From the NCBI RefSeq assembly GCF_004025585.1, contig NZ_QTZO01000007.1, forward strand, positions 1 through 64,000: a stretch of DNA of 64,000 nucleotides. Reading direction: 5' to 3'. Source of the stretch: Pseudodesulfovibrio sp. S3 (GTDB lineage Bacteria > Desulfobacterota > Desulfovibrionia > Desulfovibrionales > Desulfovibrionaceae). The stretch's first letter is position 1; every line of letters begins with the position of its first letter. A program made the translations under genes and the position numbers. This document shows, piece by piece, positions 53,686 through 61,786 of the stretch. The notes below the pieces were generated by a model. That model was not told the DNA's origin. It searched no databases and saw nothing but the letters and a program-made list of their open reading frames with translations.

Positions 53686-53951
53686 CTGCCGGACTCCTGC
53701 ACCCGGACCTTGTTCGAGCGCGGGAACTCGCGTTTCAGCAGGGTTTTGAGCAGTTTTTTCATGGATTCGAGGTCAACTTCGAAGACCTCGGTCCTGAAGC
53801 CGAACTCCCGGACCCGGAAGGCGTTGTCGCCGGTTCTGCCGATGCGCAGCCCCCGGTCCCGTTTGTAGGTCAGCAGTTCCAGGGAATTGCCTACGGGCAG
53901 CTTCTTCAGCCGTGCAAGGGTTGCCGGGATGGCCGAGCCGATGTCGATCAT
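53682..53951 (-). CDS. Small protein of unknown function, paralogue of next gene
   Basis: An 89-residue basic protein. It shares TYKR, RTG-AF-V, GF and KKLLK-LLK-EFPRSNKVR with the 101-residue protein encoded immediately upstream. The two overlap by ATGA, so they are co-translated tandem duplicates. No known domain is recognised. They could form a heterodimer. Confidence 0.75.
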   Translation of the reverse strand: MIDIGSAIPATLARLKKLPVGNSLELLTYKRDRGLRIGRTGDNAFRVREFGFRTEVFEVDLESMKKLLKTLLKREFPRSNKVRVQESGS

Positions 53952-54253
53952 ATCTTCTTCCGCTCCACATGCTCGTCCGGGCCGGTCTCGCCCAGGTCGT
54001 AGAGCCTGATCTTGGTGGATCGGGGAAATTCCTTTTTGAGCAGCCCCTTGAGCAGCTTCTTCATCCTGGACAGGGGGATCAGGAACCGTTCCTCGTGAAA
54101 ACCGCTTTCGGTCACCTCGAAGGCGTCCGGCCCGGTACGCCTGATGAGTACGGACCGGTTGCGCTTGTAGGTGCGCATGTCCATGGCGTGTCCCATCGGC
54201 AGTTTATCGAGTCTGCGAAGCACGGTTTCCAGAGCGGTTGCCTTGTCGATCAT
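53948..54253 (-). CDS. Small protein of unknown function, paralogue of previous gene
   Basis: A 101-residue basic protein starting MIDKATALETVLRRLDKLP and containing TYKRNRSVLIRRTGPDAFEV and KKLLKGLLKKEFPRSTKIRL. It has a longer charged tail (DEHVERKKI) than its partner. No domain is recognised. It is transcribed away from rlmD, 68 bases from the rlmD start. Confidence 0.75.
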   Translation of the reverse strand: MIDKATALETVLRRLDKLPMGHAMDMRTYKRNRSVLIRRTGPDAFEVTESGFHEERFLIPLSRMKKLLKGLLKKEFPRSTKIRLYDLGETGPDEHVERKKI

Positions 54254-54321
54254 GATGATTACAATAGACAGGCGGGTAAATCCGTGTCAAACCACCGCTC
54301 CTGCAACAAACCGGAGGCACC

Positions 54322-55704
54322 ATGTCCCTGAATAAAGACGACGTCATCGAATGTCCCATCGAATCCCTGGCCTTTGGCGGGAGGGGAGTGGCTCATGTCG
54401 ACGGCATGGCCCTTTTCGTGGAGGGCGGACTGCCCGGCGACACTGTGACCGCACGCGTGGTGCGCGCCAAGAAGCGCTTTGCCGAGGCTGTTGTGGAAAC
54501 CGTGGTCACGCCGTCCTTGCACCGGGTTGACCCTCGTTGTCCTCACTTCGGCCAGTGCGGCGGCTGTGTGTTGCAGGATCTCGAGTACGCCGAGCAGCTT
54601 TCGCAGAAGGCGGCCCAGGTCGAAAGCGCGCTCAAGCGCATCGGCGGCGTGGACTCCCTGACCCTGGATCCGCCCGCGGGTTCTCCTGCCCAGTGGAACT
54701 ACCGCAACAAGATGGAGTTCGCCTTTGAGCGGCGGGACGGTTCCCTGCATCTGGGACTGCGCAGCGTTCAACCTGCCGGACAAAAGGGGCTGGCCCCGGT
54801 GCTGGACATCGAGGAATGCCATTTGTGCGCCGGTCGGGACATGGAGATCATGCGCATGGTCCGCGAGTATTGCCGCGAATCGGGCGTGGCCGCCTACGAC
54901 GCCAAGACCGACAACGGGTTCTGGCGGCATCTGATCATCCGGCACACGGCCCTGGGCGAGCTCATGGTGCATGTGATCACCACGGCGGACAAGCGCAAGT
55001 TCAAGCAGGTTGAGGGACTGGGCGCGGCCCTGGTGGACCGGTTCCCGGAGCTGACCTCCTTTATCCATTCCTCCCGTGCCAAGCGGAGCATCGTTGCCGC
55101 AGGCGAATTCGTGGAATTCAGGCTCGGCACCAAGACCGTGGAAGAAATGGTCACCCATGACGGCCGTGAGGCCCGCTATCATATTTCCCCCAACGCCTTT
55201 TTCCAGACCAACTCGGCCGGGGCAGGCGAGCTCTTCGGCACCGTGGCCGATTTCGGCGGTTTCACCGGTTCCGAAACCCTGCTCGACCTCTACTGCGGCA
55301 TCGGCGCCATCGGTCTTTTTCTGGCCGACCGGGTCAAGCGCGTCATCGGCTACGAGATCAGCGAGGAAGCCGTGGCCAAGGCATGGAGCAGCGCCAAGCT
55401 CAACGATGTGTCCAACTGCGACTTCGTGGCCGGGACCCTGGACGCCGTGGACAATCTCAAATCCCTGCCCAAGGCCGACGTGCTGGTCATCGACCCGCCC
55501 CGGTCCGGCATGCACGAGAACACGGCCCTGGCCCTGCTCAAGCTGGCCCCGCCCAAGATCATCGCCGTATCCTGCGACCCGGCCACCCTGGCCCGCGACG
55601 TGAAACGCCTGTCCGAGAAATACGAACTCAAACGCGCCCGCGCCGTGGACATGTTCCCGCACACCCACCACATCGAGACCGTGGCGTTGCTGGAACTGAA
55701 ATAG
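54322..55704 (+). CDS. rlmD: 23S rRNA (uracil-5-)-methyltransferase RlmD/RumA-like
   Basis: A 460-residue SAM- and Fe-S-dependent enzyme. The N-terminal TRAM domain starts KDDVIECPIESLAFGGRGVA. Cys residues for a cluster are in CPHFGQCGGC. The methyltransferase part has FQTNSAGAGELF, LDLYCGIGAIGLFLA, DPPRSGMHENT and the catalytic SCDPATLARD. RlmD/RlmC/TrmA assignment cannot be decided by sequence alone. Confidence 0.9.
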   Translation: MSLNKDDVIECPIESLAFGGRGVAHVDGMALFVEGGLPGDTVTARVVRAKKRFAEAVVETVVTPSLHRVDPRCPHFGQCGGCVLQDLEYAEQLSQKAAQVESALKRIGGVDSLTLDPPAGSPAQWNYRNKMEFAFERRDGSLHLGLRSVQPAGQKGLAPVLDIEECHLCAGRDMEIMRMVREYCRESGVAAYDAKTDNGFWRHLIIRHTALGELMVHVITTADKRKFKQVEGLGAALVDRFPELTSFIHSSRAKRSIVAAGEFVEFRLGTKTVEEMVTHDGREARYHISPNAFFQTNSAGAGELFGTVADFGGFTGSETLLDLYCGIGAIGLFLADRVKRVIGYEISEEAVAKAWSSAKLNDVSNCDFVAGTLDAVDNLKSLPKADVLVIDPPRSGMHENTALALLKLAPPKIIAVSCDPATLARDVKRLSEKYELKRARAVDMFPHTHHIETVALLELK

Positions 55705-55725
55705 ATTCAAAGCGGAATTTGTCTG

Positions 55726-55766
55726 AAAAAGGCCTTGATGGACGGTAGTCCATCAAGGCCTTTTTT
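55726..55766 (+). terminator. Terminator of rlmD
   Basis: A perfect hairpin with arms of 18 bases (AAAAAGGCCTTGATGGAC and its complement), a 4-base loop and a T-run. It is one of the strongest terminators in the window. Confidence 0.95.
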
Positions 55767-56022
55767 ATGTTTATTGGAATGGAGGTTGGCAGCTTTGGGG
55801 GTGTAAATATGTGGGTACACTCTATTGAGATTCCGCCGGGTAGGTAGTAGCTTGGTAGAAAGGATCGGCTTGGGAGGTATGATTTTGAGGCCGGATGTGA
55901 TCTTGGATGGAATGAAAGGGGGATCCATTTTCGTGGGAGGTGTGGGAAGAACCTAATGGGGGAAGTTATCCCAGACGGAATACGTGCGTACCCTTTCACT
56001 CTTTGCTTTCATGTTTTTACGC
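55767..56022. other. Intergenic stretch, no gene seen
   Basis: AT-richer sequence between the rlmD terminator and the accessory genes. Only short frames without recognisable features were found. It marks the start of a patch whose composition differs from the core regions. Confidence 0.5.
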
Positions 56023-56664
56023 TTACTTGTCTGGGGCAGCGAAATTCTTGTCTTTCCACTCTCTCCATATTCGCTGCTGGTCATGGTATTTGGCCTCCTC
56101 AACCTCAAGGCATTGGAGCATGTTCCAGCTATCAGAAAGAACATTGCGAGACTTCAGGCCATACCGTTTACGCAACTCTGTAGCTATCTTCCATGCCTGA
56201 ACTCCACGGTAGCCACAGTGCAGTAGGCATTCAGCAGTTGCCAGTTCTGTATCGTCTGGGAAATGGTCTTCTGCAACAAAGGTCGTAATGTCGTTGCTTA
56301 CAAGGAGTTGGTTGGGGAATGACAACACTTCATCCACAAGGGAAGGCTCTAATGATTTCCAGTCAATCTCATCGGGATATGGTGGGATTTTTGGTAACCG
56401 CCCATGGAGTTTTCCATAGTATCCGTTTGAGGCAAGGCTCGTTTTCACTTCTTCGATTCGCCTAGCACATTCTATGGCATACGTTTCGAGCTGGACTGCT
56501 AACCGCAAAGCAGCGTAAGAGGCTCTTCTTGCACGTTTTGTCCTGTCTTCTAGCCAATCACGAAACATACCAAAAAGATGTGTACAAAGAGCAGACAGAA
56601 CCCCCGTTGATCCAACCACAGTGATGATGCTGGTCAGCGATACTTGCGTTAGATCGAAGTCCAT
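56023..56664 (-). CDS. Hypothetical membrane-anchored protein
   Basis: A 213-residue protein with one N-terminal hydrophobic segment (SLTSIITVVGSTGVLSALC, about residues 9-28), then a charged helical region (DRTKRARRASYAALRLAVQL) and a soluble domain. No known family is recognised. It uses more A/T-rich codons than the flanking genes. It is transcribed together with the next small membrane protein, 19 bases away. Confidence 0.6.
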   Translation of the reverse strand: MDFDLTQVSLTSIITVVGSTGVLSALCTHLFGMFRDWLEDRTKRARRASYAALRLAVQLETYAIECARRIEEVKTSLASNGYYGKLHGRLPKIPPYPDEIDWKSLEPSLVDEVLSFPNQLLVSNDITTFVAEDHFPDDTELATAECLLHCGYRGVQAWKIATELRKRYGLKSRNVLSDSWNMLQCLEVEEAKYHDQQRIWREWKDKNFAAPDK

Positions 56665-56683
56665 ACCTTCTTTCTCCGGTTGG

Positions 56684-56953
56684 TTAGTCCAAGAAGAGGA
56701 CGGTATCAGGATGAGGGTTCAGTTTTAGCAGTATGATGTCATAGAACCAGCTTACCAAGAAGAAAACGAACGACCAGCCCAAAATGATCCATGGGATGTA
56801 CCATTGAAGTTTGGCATCAAAACCATAGACAGCGATAAGCATCCCGATCCCACCGAGCAGAGAAAGCCCTGCAAACAGCCGAAGAATCCATTGGAGAATG
56901 CCGCGCAGGAACATCATTGGGAAGAATAGCATGGACTTGAGAAAAGTAATCAT
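56684..56953 (-). CDS. Hypothetical small membrane protein
   Basis: An 89-residue protein with at least two membrane segments (LRLFAGLSLLGGIGMLIAVY and WIILGWSFVFFLVSWFYDII). The start at 56953 has AAGGTGGG upstream; the extension to 57058 is less likely. It probably works with the gene downstream (56023-56664). Function unknown. Confidence 0.6.
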   Translation of the reverse strand: MITFLKSMLFFPMMFLRGILQWILRLFAGLSLLGGIGMLIAVYGFDAKLQWYIPWIILGWSFVFFLVSWFYDIILLKLNPHPDTVLFLD

Positions 56954-57058
56954 TTGTCCCACCTTTGGTATTGTTAGTTCATGGTTATTTAGAGCCTCAT
57001 ACTCAACATGCGAAGAGTAGGCAAGATGCCATGAAACTGTTGCGGTAAGGCACAGCAT

Positions 57059-57485
57059 TCATCAAACCAAGAGTAGACTATAACCTATTGCTATGATGGG
57101 AAGTGATGTTTTGATAACGAGCATCCTCTCCGCCAGATTGCATCAAAGCCCCTCAAGCTGAGGGGCTTTTCTTATCTAATCCCTCCTCCGAAGCCACAAA
57201 CGGCCTGACCTGCACCTTGACTCCCTGATCCGGCCGGATTTCGTCACGAATACAAGCAAAGCCGTGACGGGATTGGCAGGGGAAAAATCATGGTTTATCA
57301 GGTGGTTGAATTAAAAATCTCCCAGGCGTTGCGTGTTGCAGGATGCGTTTGTCTGTGGGGAAAGGCTAATCATTCCGGCGTGTTGGTGTTTTTGGGTTTG
57401 GGCTTTGAAAATGTATTTTCAAAACCGTAACGACCTGTTGCGCCGGGAAAATCTGTGGCGAGGAATCAAATCAAGAGAGGCTGTT
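57059..57485. other. Intergenic stretch with orphan terminator
   Basis: About 430 bases with no convincing gene. A strong hairpin at 57145-57170 belongs to no visible plus-strand gene. On the minus strand, codons just before it read RPDQGVKVQVRPFVASEEG without a start codon, perhaps the 3' relic of a lost gene, but this is weak. Confidence 0.45.
57145..57170 (+). terminator. Orphan terminator hairpin
   Basis: AAAGCCCCTCA (57145-57155) pairs with TGAGGGGCTTT around a short loop and is followed by TTTCTT. No plus-strand gene ends upstream within 1.4 kb. Confidence 0.7.
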
Positions 57486-58529
57486 TTGAAACGACTTACG
57501 GTATTTTTATCCGTCTGCGCATGGCTGATGCTGGTCGGGGGGCCGCATCAGGTTCATGCCGGATCAAACGCAGAGGCGGACCCGGAATCTGAGCAGAAGG
57601 TGGCGGCCAAACCCGCTGGCAAGCCGGTCAAGTGTATCGCTCCGGTCAATATGTCCAACGGGATGGTGCTTCCCAAGGGCAAGTACGCTGCCAATGTCAA
57701 GTATCGCTATGTTCACAAGGATTCGCTGTACAACGGCAGCACCAAAAAGAACGGCAGTTACGGCGGCAAGTACGACCGCGTGAACCAGTCGGTTCAGCTC
57801 ACGCTCAAAGCCGGGTTGTTCGAGAACTTCGAGGCGCGCGTCATGGTGCCGTTCTGGGACAAGCAGGTCAAACGCAAGCCGGGCAACCTGGCAAAGCCGT
57901 GGGACACGGATACGGTTTCCGGCCTCGGCGATGTCGTTGTCATGGGCCGTTACGCGCTCATGACCCAACGCGGCGGGGATTGGATGAATCTCGCCCTTGG
58001 CGCGGGACTCAAACTGCCTACCGGTGACGCCGATCATGAGAACGGGTTGCCGTACTCCAATACGCACAAGTACATCGGTCCCAGCGGCCAGCTCGGTTCC
58101 GGTTCATGGGACCCGAAATTCGAGATAGGCGCTACAAAGATTATCGGTCGGTCGCGTTTCGATGCACACATGATGTACACGGTTACCGGCCAGGGAGCGC
58201 ATGATTCCCGCGTGGGCAACCAGTTCAAGTATGACTTCGGATACGGATATGCCCTGAACAAGTACTTTGATCTGGAACTGGAACTCAACGGGGTGGATCA
58301 GCAACGCCAATGGTTTGACGGCTCTGCCGACGACTCCAACGGCGGCCATACCATTTTCATTACCCCGGGCGTGCATTGGAAGATGACGGAAAGCAGCCAT
58401 CTGTCCGTGGGCGTGCCCCTGGTCGTTTACCGTGACCTCAACGGATATTCGGCTACGCCGGAGCGGAACAGCCGCTACGGAATCGGGGAGGATTTCCAGG
58501 TCGTTACCCGGATCGGAATCAGTTTCTAG
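57486..58529 (+). CDS. Outer-membrane transporter-like protein (PF13557-type)
   Basis: A 347-residue exported protein. The TTG start at 57486 is preferred: GAGAGG precedes it and the product begins with a classic signal peptide (KRLTVFLSVCAWLMLVGG). An upstream ATG at 57411 would add 25 unlikely residues. The mature part is a beta-barrel type protein resembling the phenol-degradation MetA-like family (LGAGLKLPTGD, FEIGATKIIGRSRFDAHMMY). It ends in RIGISF. The substrate is unknown. Confidence 0.75.
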   Translation: MKRLTVFLSVCAWLMLVGGPHQVHAGSNAEADPESEQKVAAKPAGKPVKCIAPVNMSNGMVLPKGKYAANVKYRYVHKDSLYNGSTKKNGSYGGKYDRVNQSVQLTLKAGLFENFEARVMVPFWDKQVKRKPGNLAKPWDTDTVSGLGDVVVMGRYALMTQRGGDWMNLALGAGLKLPTGDADHENGLPYSNTHKYIGPSGQLGSGSWDPKFEIGATKIIGRSRFDAHMMYTVTGQGAHDSRVGNQFKYDFGYGYALNKYFDLELELNGVDQQRQWFDGSADDSNGGHTIFITPGVHWKMTESSHLSVGVPLVVYRDLNGYSATPERNSRYGIGEDFQVVTRIGISF

Positions 58530-58628
58530 CTTTACAGGCGAATGCGGCAACATCGGGATGCTCTTGATGGCCATGGGTCAAGACAGTTTGGCAGTGTCCC
58601 GGCTGAACTAGCCGGGCCGGGCCTTCGG

Positions 58629-59495
58629 TCAGGGGGTGAACCATAACTCCGGCCGGTCCAGGGGCGTCTCATCGGAAAGGAGCGGGTTGTCTATCTTGAA
58701 GACAGTCCGCTCCTTGAGTCTTGCCCTGGCGATGTGTGTGCCGAAATGCTTCTGAAAGAGGGCATCCAGTTCGCCGTTGGCACTGATGATTTCCATGCCC
58801 CGCCTTATGCGGTCCGCCAATTTCGGGTAGGCCGGAGAAACGAAGAAATAACATGGCATGGGGCAGTAGAGGGCCAGGTTCGGTTCGATGCACAGGTCGG
58901 GGATGCATTTTTTCCTGAGTTGCAGTTCCTCGAATATTTCGTTGACTCCGCGAGAGAAGTAGTCGAAGCGGCCGAAGTCGAGCATGCAGAAAAGCCCTTC
59001 GTAGTTGTTGCCGGTGACCAGGGCGAATCCGTTGTGCCGGAATATCTTGGTTATGGTCCACTGCATGCCGCTTCCCCCCTTGAGCCGTTTCAGGGCTTCG
59101 AGCGAGTCGACACACTTGAATTTGTCCAGATTCCGGCCGTTGATCAGAAGCAGGCGGTAGCTCAGCAATCCCCGTAAAACCGGGATGCGGATCGGTAGGG
59201 CTTTATCCTCCAGCTCTCGACAGGTGGCCACGACGATGACGTTGACGTGCTCGCCTGAGACCAGTTCGCTCAGGGCGCGTTTCTGGGTCATCCTCAAATG
59301 GCTGAGGGTGATTCGATACGGGCCGTCAGAGTCCCGAGTGACCTCAAGGATTCTGATCAGCACTGCATTGGGGTACGCCTGCCGGCGATCCTTATCGGAG
59401 GAACCCGGCAGAATCTTGATTTCGTCCAGGCAATATCCGTGAGAGGGCAAGCCGAGTATCAGGGCGAGGAGGAGAATAACGCTGGCCGGGTGCAC
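58629..59495 (-). CDS. Periplasmic solute-binding-like protein (copy 1 of duplicated pair)
   Basis: A 288-residue protein with a signal peptide (ILLLALILGLPSHGYC). It is a divergent family 3 binding-protein-like product: LDEIKILPGSS, LLSYRLLLINGRN and FDYFSRGVNEIF. Its last 90 residues are nearly identical to those of the gene at 60788-61666, while the rest is only moderately similar. No transporter genes are adjacent. Confidence 0.8.
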   Translation of the reverse strand: MHPASVILLLALILGLPSHGYCLDEIKILPGSSDKDRRQAYPNAVLIRILEVTRDSDGPYRITLSHLRMTQKRALSELVSGEHVNVIVVATCRELEDKALPIRIPVLRGLLSYRLLLINGRNLDKFKCVDSLEALKRLKGGSGMQWTITKIFRHNGFALVTGNNYEGLFCMLDFGRFDYFSRGVNEIFEELQLRKKCIPDLCIEPNLALYCPMPCYFFVSPAYPKLADRIRRGMEIISANGELDALFQKHFGTHIARARLKERTVFKIDNPLLSDETPLDRPELWFTP

Positions 59496-59852
59496 TACAA
59501 TTGTCGCCTCTTTGACTATAGGAATTTTTGCTATGTCTATGAGTGGCTATAATGGCAGGTTGACCTTTCATCGGGCGCTGATCGCTGCCAACGTGCTTGC
59601 GGCTACGAGCGAACGTTTTTGCATCCCGCCTCCTCTTCGTGTCGGGTTTTGTGAGGGGGCCAACGTTGACCCCCTCACTAAGCGGGTGATAGGGTTTATG
59701 TAACAGTTCCTTTGTCAACCACTTGATGGTGTTGTTATACTTCTGGTTGATTGAAATCAACTTAAATTAAATTTTTTAATTGCGTATAATAAACCATTTC
59801 TTGCATCGCCTCAAGAGGGTTGACGTTCTATGTAAACTCGGAGGTTGCAAGT
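59496..59852. other. Intergenic stretch upstream of the HTH gene
   Basis: No gene was seen in these 357 bases. It contains a good -10 box (TATAAT, 59785) and an AT-rich tract. It lies between the solute-binding gene and the HTH gene, transcribed in opposite directions. Confidence 0.5.
59762..59790 (+). promoter_or_regulatory. Possible promoter of the HTH gene
   Basis: TATAAT at 59785-59790 is a perfect -10 box. Seventeen bases upstream lies TTAAAT, a weak -35. The start codon is 62 bases downstream of the -10 box. Confidence 0.45.
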
Positions 59853-60332
59853 TTGGTTGCAGATTGTTATGAAGAAGAAACCGCTTTGGCGCTGAGGCTT
59901 GGGCGCATGATCCAAGCTGTCGGGGTAAGAAGTGAGGCCGCTTTGGCCCGGGAGTTGGGTATCTCGCATCAAGCGATTTATAACGCCAAAAAAAGGGGCA
60001 ATATCCCTCTGGCCTGGATAAAACAAATTGCCGAAAAAACAGGCCGTTCCGTTGAGTGGCTGCTCAACGAGAAGCAGGGCGTCTTGCAAGATTCCGGTTT
60101 TTCGGGGAGCCTTGAAAAAAAAAGGACCGGAGTTGTCTGCTTTGGCGACGTTCAAGGAATGCAAAACAAGATAAATGAGCTGTACGAAGAGAACAGATCA
60201 CTTCTTAAGGAAAACGCCGAACTGAAAATCCTTGTGACCGAGCAGAAAGTTGAATTGGAGGCTTTGAGAATGCGGGATAGGCCGGAGATGGAAATGGGTC
60301 CAAGGGACTTCGAGGGCGCGCATGACAAGTGA
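59853..60332 (+). CDS. Phage-repressor-like HTH regulator with coiled-coil tail
   Basis: A 159-residue protein. The helix-turn-helix domain (MIQAVGVRSEAALARELG, then SHQAIYNAKKRGNIPLAWI) is of the CI-repressor/bacteriophage type (PF07022); a coiled coil follows (GMQNKINELYEENRSLLKEN). There is no LexA-like peptidase. Two TTG starts are possible: 59853 with GGAGG 8 bases upstream, and 59820 with a weaker site. The gene sits between the two halves of a duplicated region and may be a later insertion. Target unknown. Confidence 0.7.
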   Translation: MVADCYEEETALALRLGRMIQAVGVRSEAALARELGISHQAIYNAKKRGNIPLAWIKQIAEKTGRSVEWLLNEKQGVLQDSGFSGSLEKKRTGVVCFGDVQGMQNKINELYEENRSLLKENAELKILVTEQKVELEALRMRDRPEMEMGPRDFEGAHDK

Positions 60333-60787
60333 TTAATCATGTCTTTTGAGGCATACTACTCCATTTAAAACATAGACCATTGCATGAAGCGTTTGCAAGG
60401 TTAATTTTATTAAGAATTTTATTGAACTGCATTGGTAATTCCTGTCTTGATCCGATTTCGGCTATCCGCATCTGAATGGTAACATCAATACTCTCGGCTG
60501 CACCTTCTGGTTCCGAGGAGTCACGACCATGTGCTGCGGTGAAGACCTCGAAAGCAAATATCAGGCTCGCTTCCATCCTTTTTTAAGCCTTCCGGTTCAC
60601 TTTAATTGGCATGGTCCTTTTGCTCAGAGATTGGTGGCCAAGGAAACACCGTACATCGTTACCAGCCAGCGGGGCTTTCGGAGTTTGGGTGATCGGAACC
60701 CGCCGGCAGCGCGTTGACCTGGACACCGGCAATGATCGGTGTTTCGGTTCAGGCCTGGTGAATGCGGTGAGGGGGAGGGCGGGTCGG
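60333..60787. other. Gap holding a decayed gene fragment
   Basis: 455 bases without an intact gene. A fragment homologous to the HD-hydrolase 3' end occupies 60702-60772. A 79-codon minus-strand frame (60337-60576, starting MEASLIFAFEVFTAAHG) looks weakly protein-like but has no supporting ribosome site or family. Confidence 0.5.
60702..60772 (-). pseudogene. Decayed copy of the 3' end of the HD-hydrolase gene
   Basis: The minus strand reads HRIHQA, a stop codon, then IIAGVQVNAL. This matches YRIQQT and VIAGVQVSAL at the C-terminus of the HD protein encoded at 61787-63034. It lies just beyond the second solute-binding gene and carries an in-frame stop. It indicates a tandem duplication of the HD 3' end plus the binding-protein gene. 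Confidence 0.65.
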
Positions 60788-61666
60788 TCAGGGAGTGAAC
60801 CACAGTTCTGGGCGGTCCAGAGGCGTTTCCTTGGAAAGGAGCGGGTTGTCTATCCGGAAGACAGTCCGCTCCTTGAGTTTTGCCCTGGCGATGTCCGCGC
60901 CGAAATGCTTCTGAAAGAGGGCATCCAGTTCGCCGTTGGCACTGATGATTTCCATGCCCCGCCGTATGCGGTCAGCCAGTTTCGGGTAGGCGGGGGATAC
61001 GAAGAAATAGCTTGGAGAGGGGCTGTAGAGGGCCAGGGTCGGCTCGATGCACATGTCGGGGAAGCGTTCCTTCCGGGTCTCGTATTCGGTGAATATCTCG
61101 TTGATTCCGCGTGAGAAGTAATCGAAGCGTCCTGAATCGAGCATGGAGAATAGCCCTTCGTAGTCGTTGCCGGTGACCAGGGTGAAACCGTGGCGCCTGT
61201 GCACCTCGGTTATGGTCCATTGCAAGCCGGTCCCGCCTTTGAGCTGTTTCAGGGCTTGGAGAGAGTCGATCTTGGCGAACCTGTCCATGTCCCGGCAGTT
61301 GATCAGGAGCAGGCGGTAGCTCAGCAACCTCTTCATGATCGGGATGCGGATCGGGATGGTGCGTTCCTCCCAAGTATTCCGGGTGGCTGCGATGTACAGA
61401 TTAATGTGCTTCCCCGAGGCGATCTCTTCCAGGGCACGGTCCCGCGACATCCTCACCTGGCCGGGGGTTATCCTGAATGGTCCATCAGACTCCGCAGTGG
61501 CTTCGAGCGCTTTCATCAAAAGCGCAATGGGGTATGTATGCCTTAAATCCTCTTCGGATGAACCCGGCTGGATCCGTATTTCATCCAGGCAGTATCCCGG
61601 AGCTGCAAATCCGAGCAGCAGGATGAGCAGGATGGTGCAAATGGGGTTCAGGCGCATTGCGTTCAC
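60788..61666 (-). CDS. Periplasmic solute-binding-like protein (copy 2 of duplicated pair)
   Basis: A 292-residue protein with a signal peptide (CTILLILLLGFAAPGYC) starting from GTG at 61666 (GGAAAG upstream) or ATG at 61657. It carries LDEIRIQPGSS, RLLSYRLLLINCRD and FDYFSRGINEIF, and a C-terminus that is nearly identical to copy 1. A 65-base run (60899-60963) is identical in DNA to 58740-58804, which suggests gene conversion. It follows the HD gene by 120 bases. Confidence 0.8.
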   Translation of the reverse strand: MNAMRLNPICTILLILLLGFAAPGYCLDEIRIQPGSSEEDLRHTYPIALLMKALEATAESDGPFRITPGQVRMSRDRALEEIASGKHINLYIAATRNTWEERTIPIRIPIMKRLLSYRLLLINCRDMDRFAKIDSLQALKQLKGGTGLQWTITEVHRRHGFTLVTGNDYEGLFSMLDSGRFDYFSRGINEIFTEYETRKERFPDMCIEPTLALYSPSPSYFFVSPAYPKLADRIRRGMEIISANGELDALFQKHFGADIARAKLKERTVFRIDNPLLSKETPLDRPELWFTP

Positions 61667-61786
61667 TGTCTTTCCGCCAATTAAAAAAGTACTATTCTAC
61701 CTGACTGACACAATTCAGGGTACGCCGTCAATGCGGGTGAAAGAACGGGTGATAACCCGGATGTTGCAGAAAGCGGAGACTCGGGC

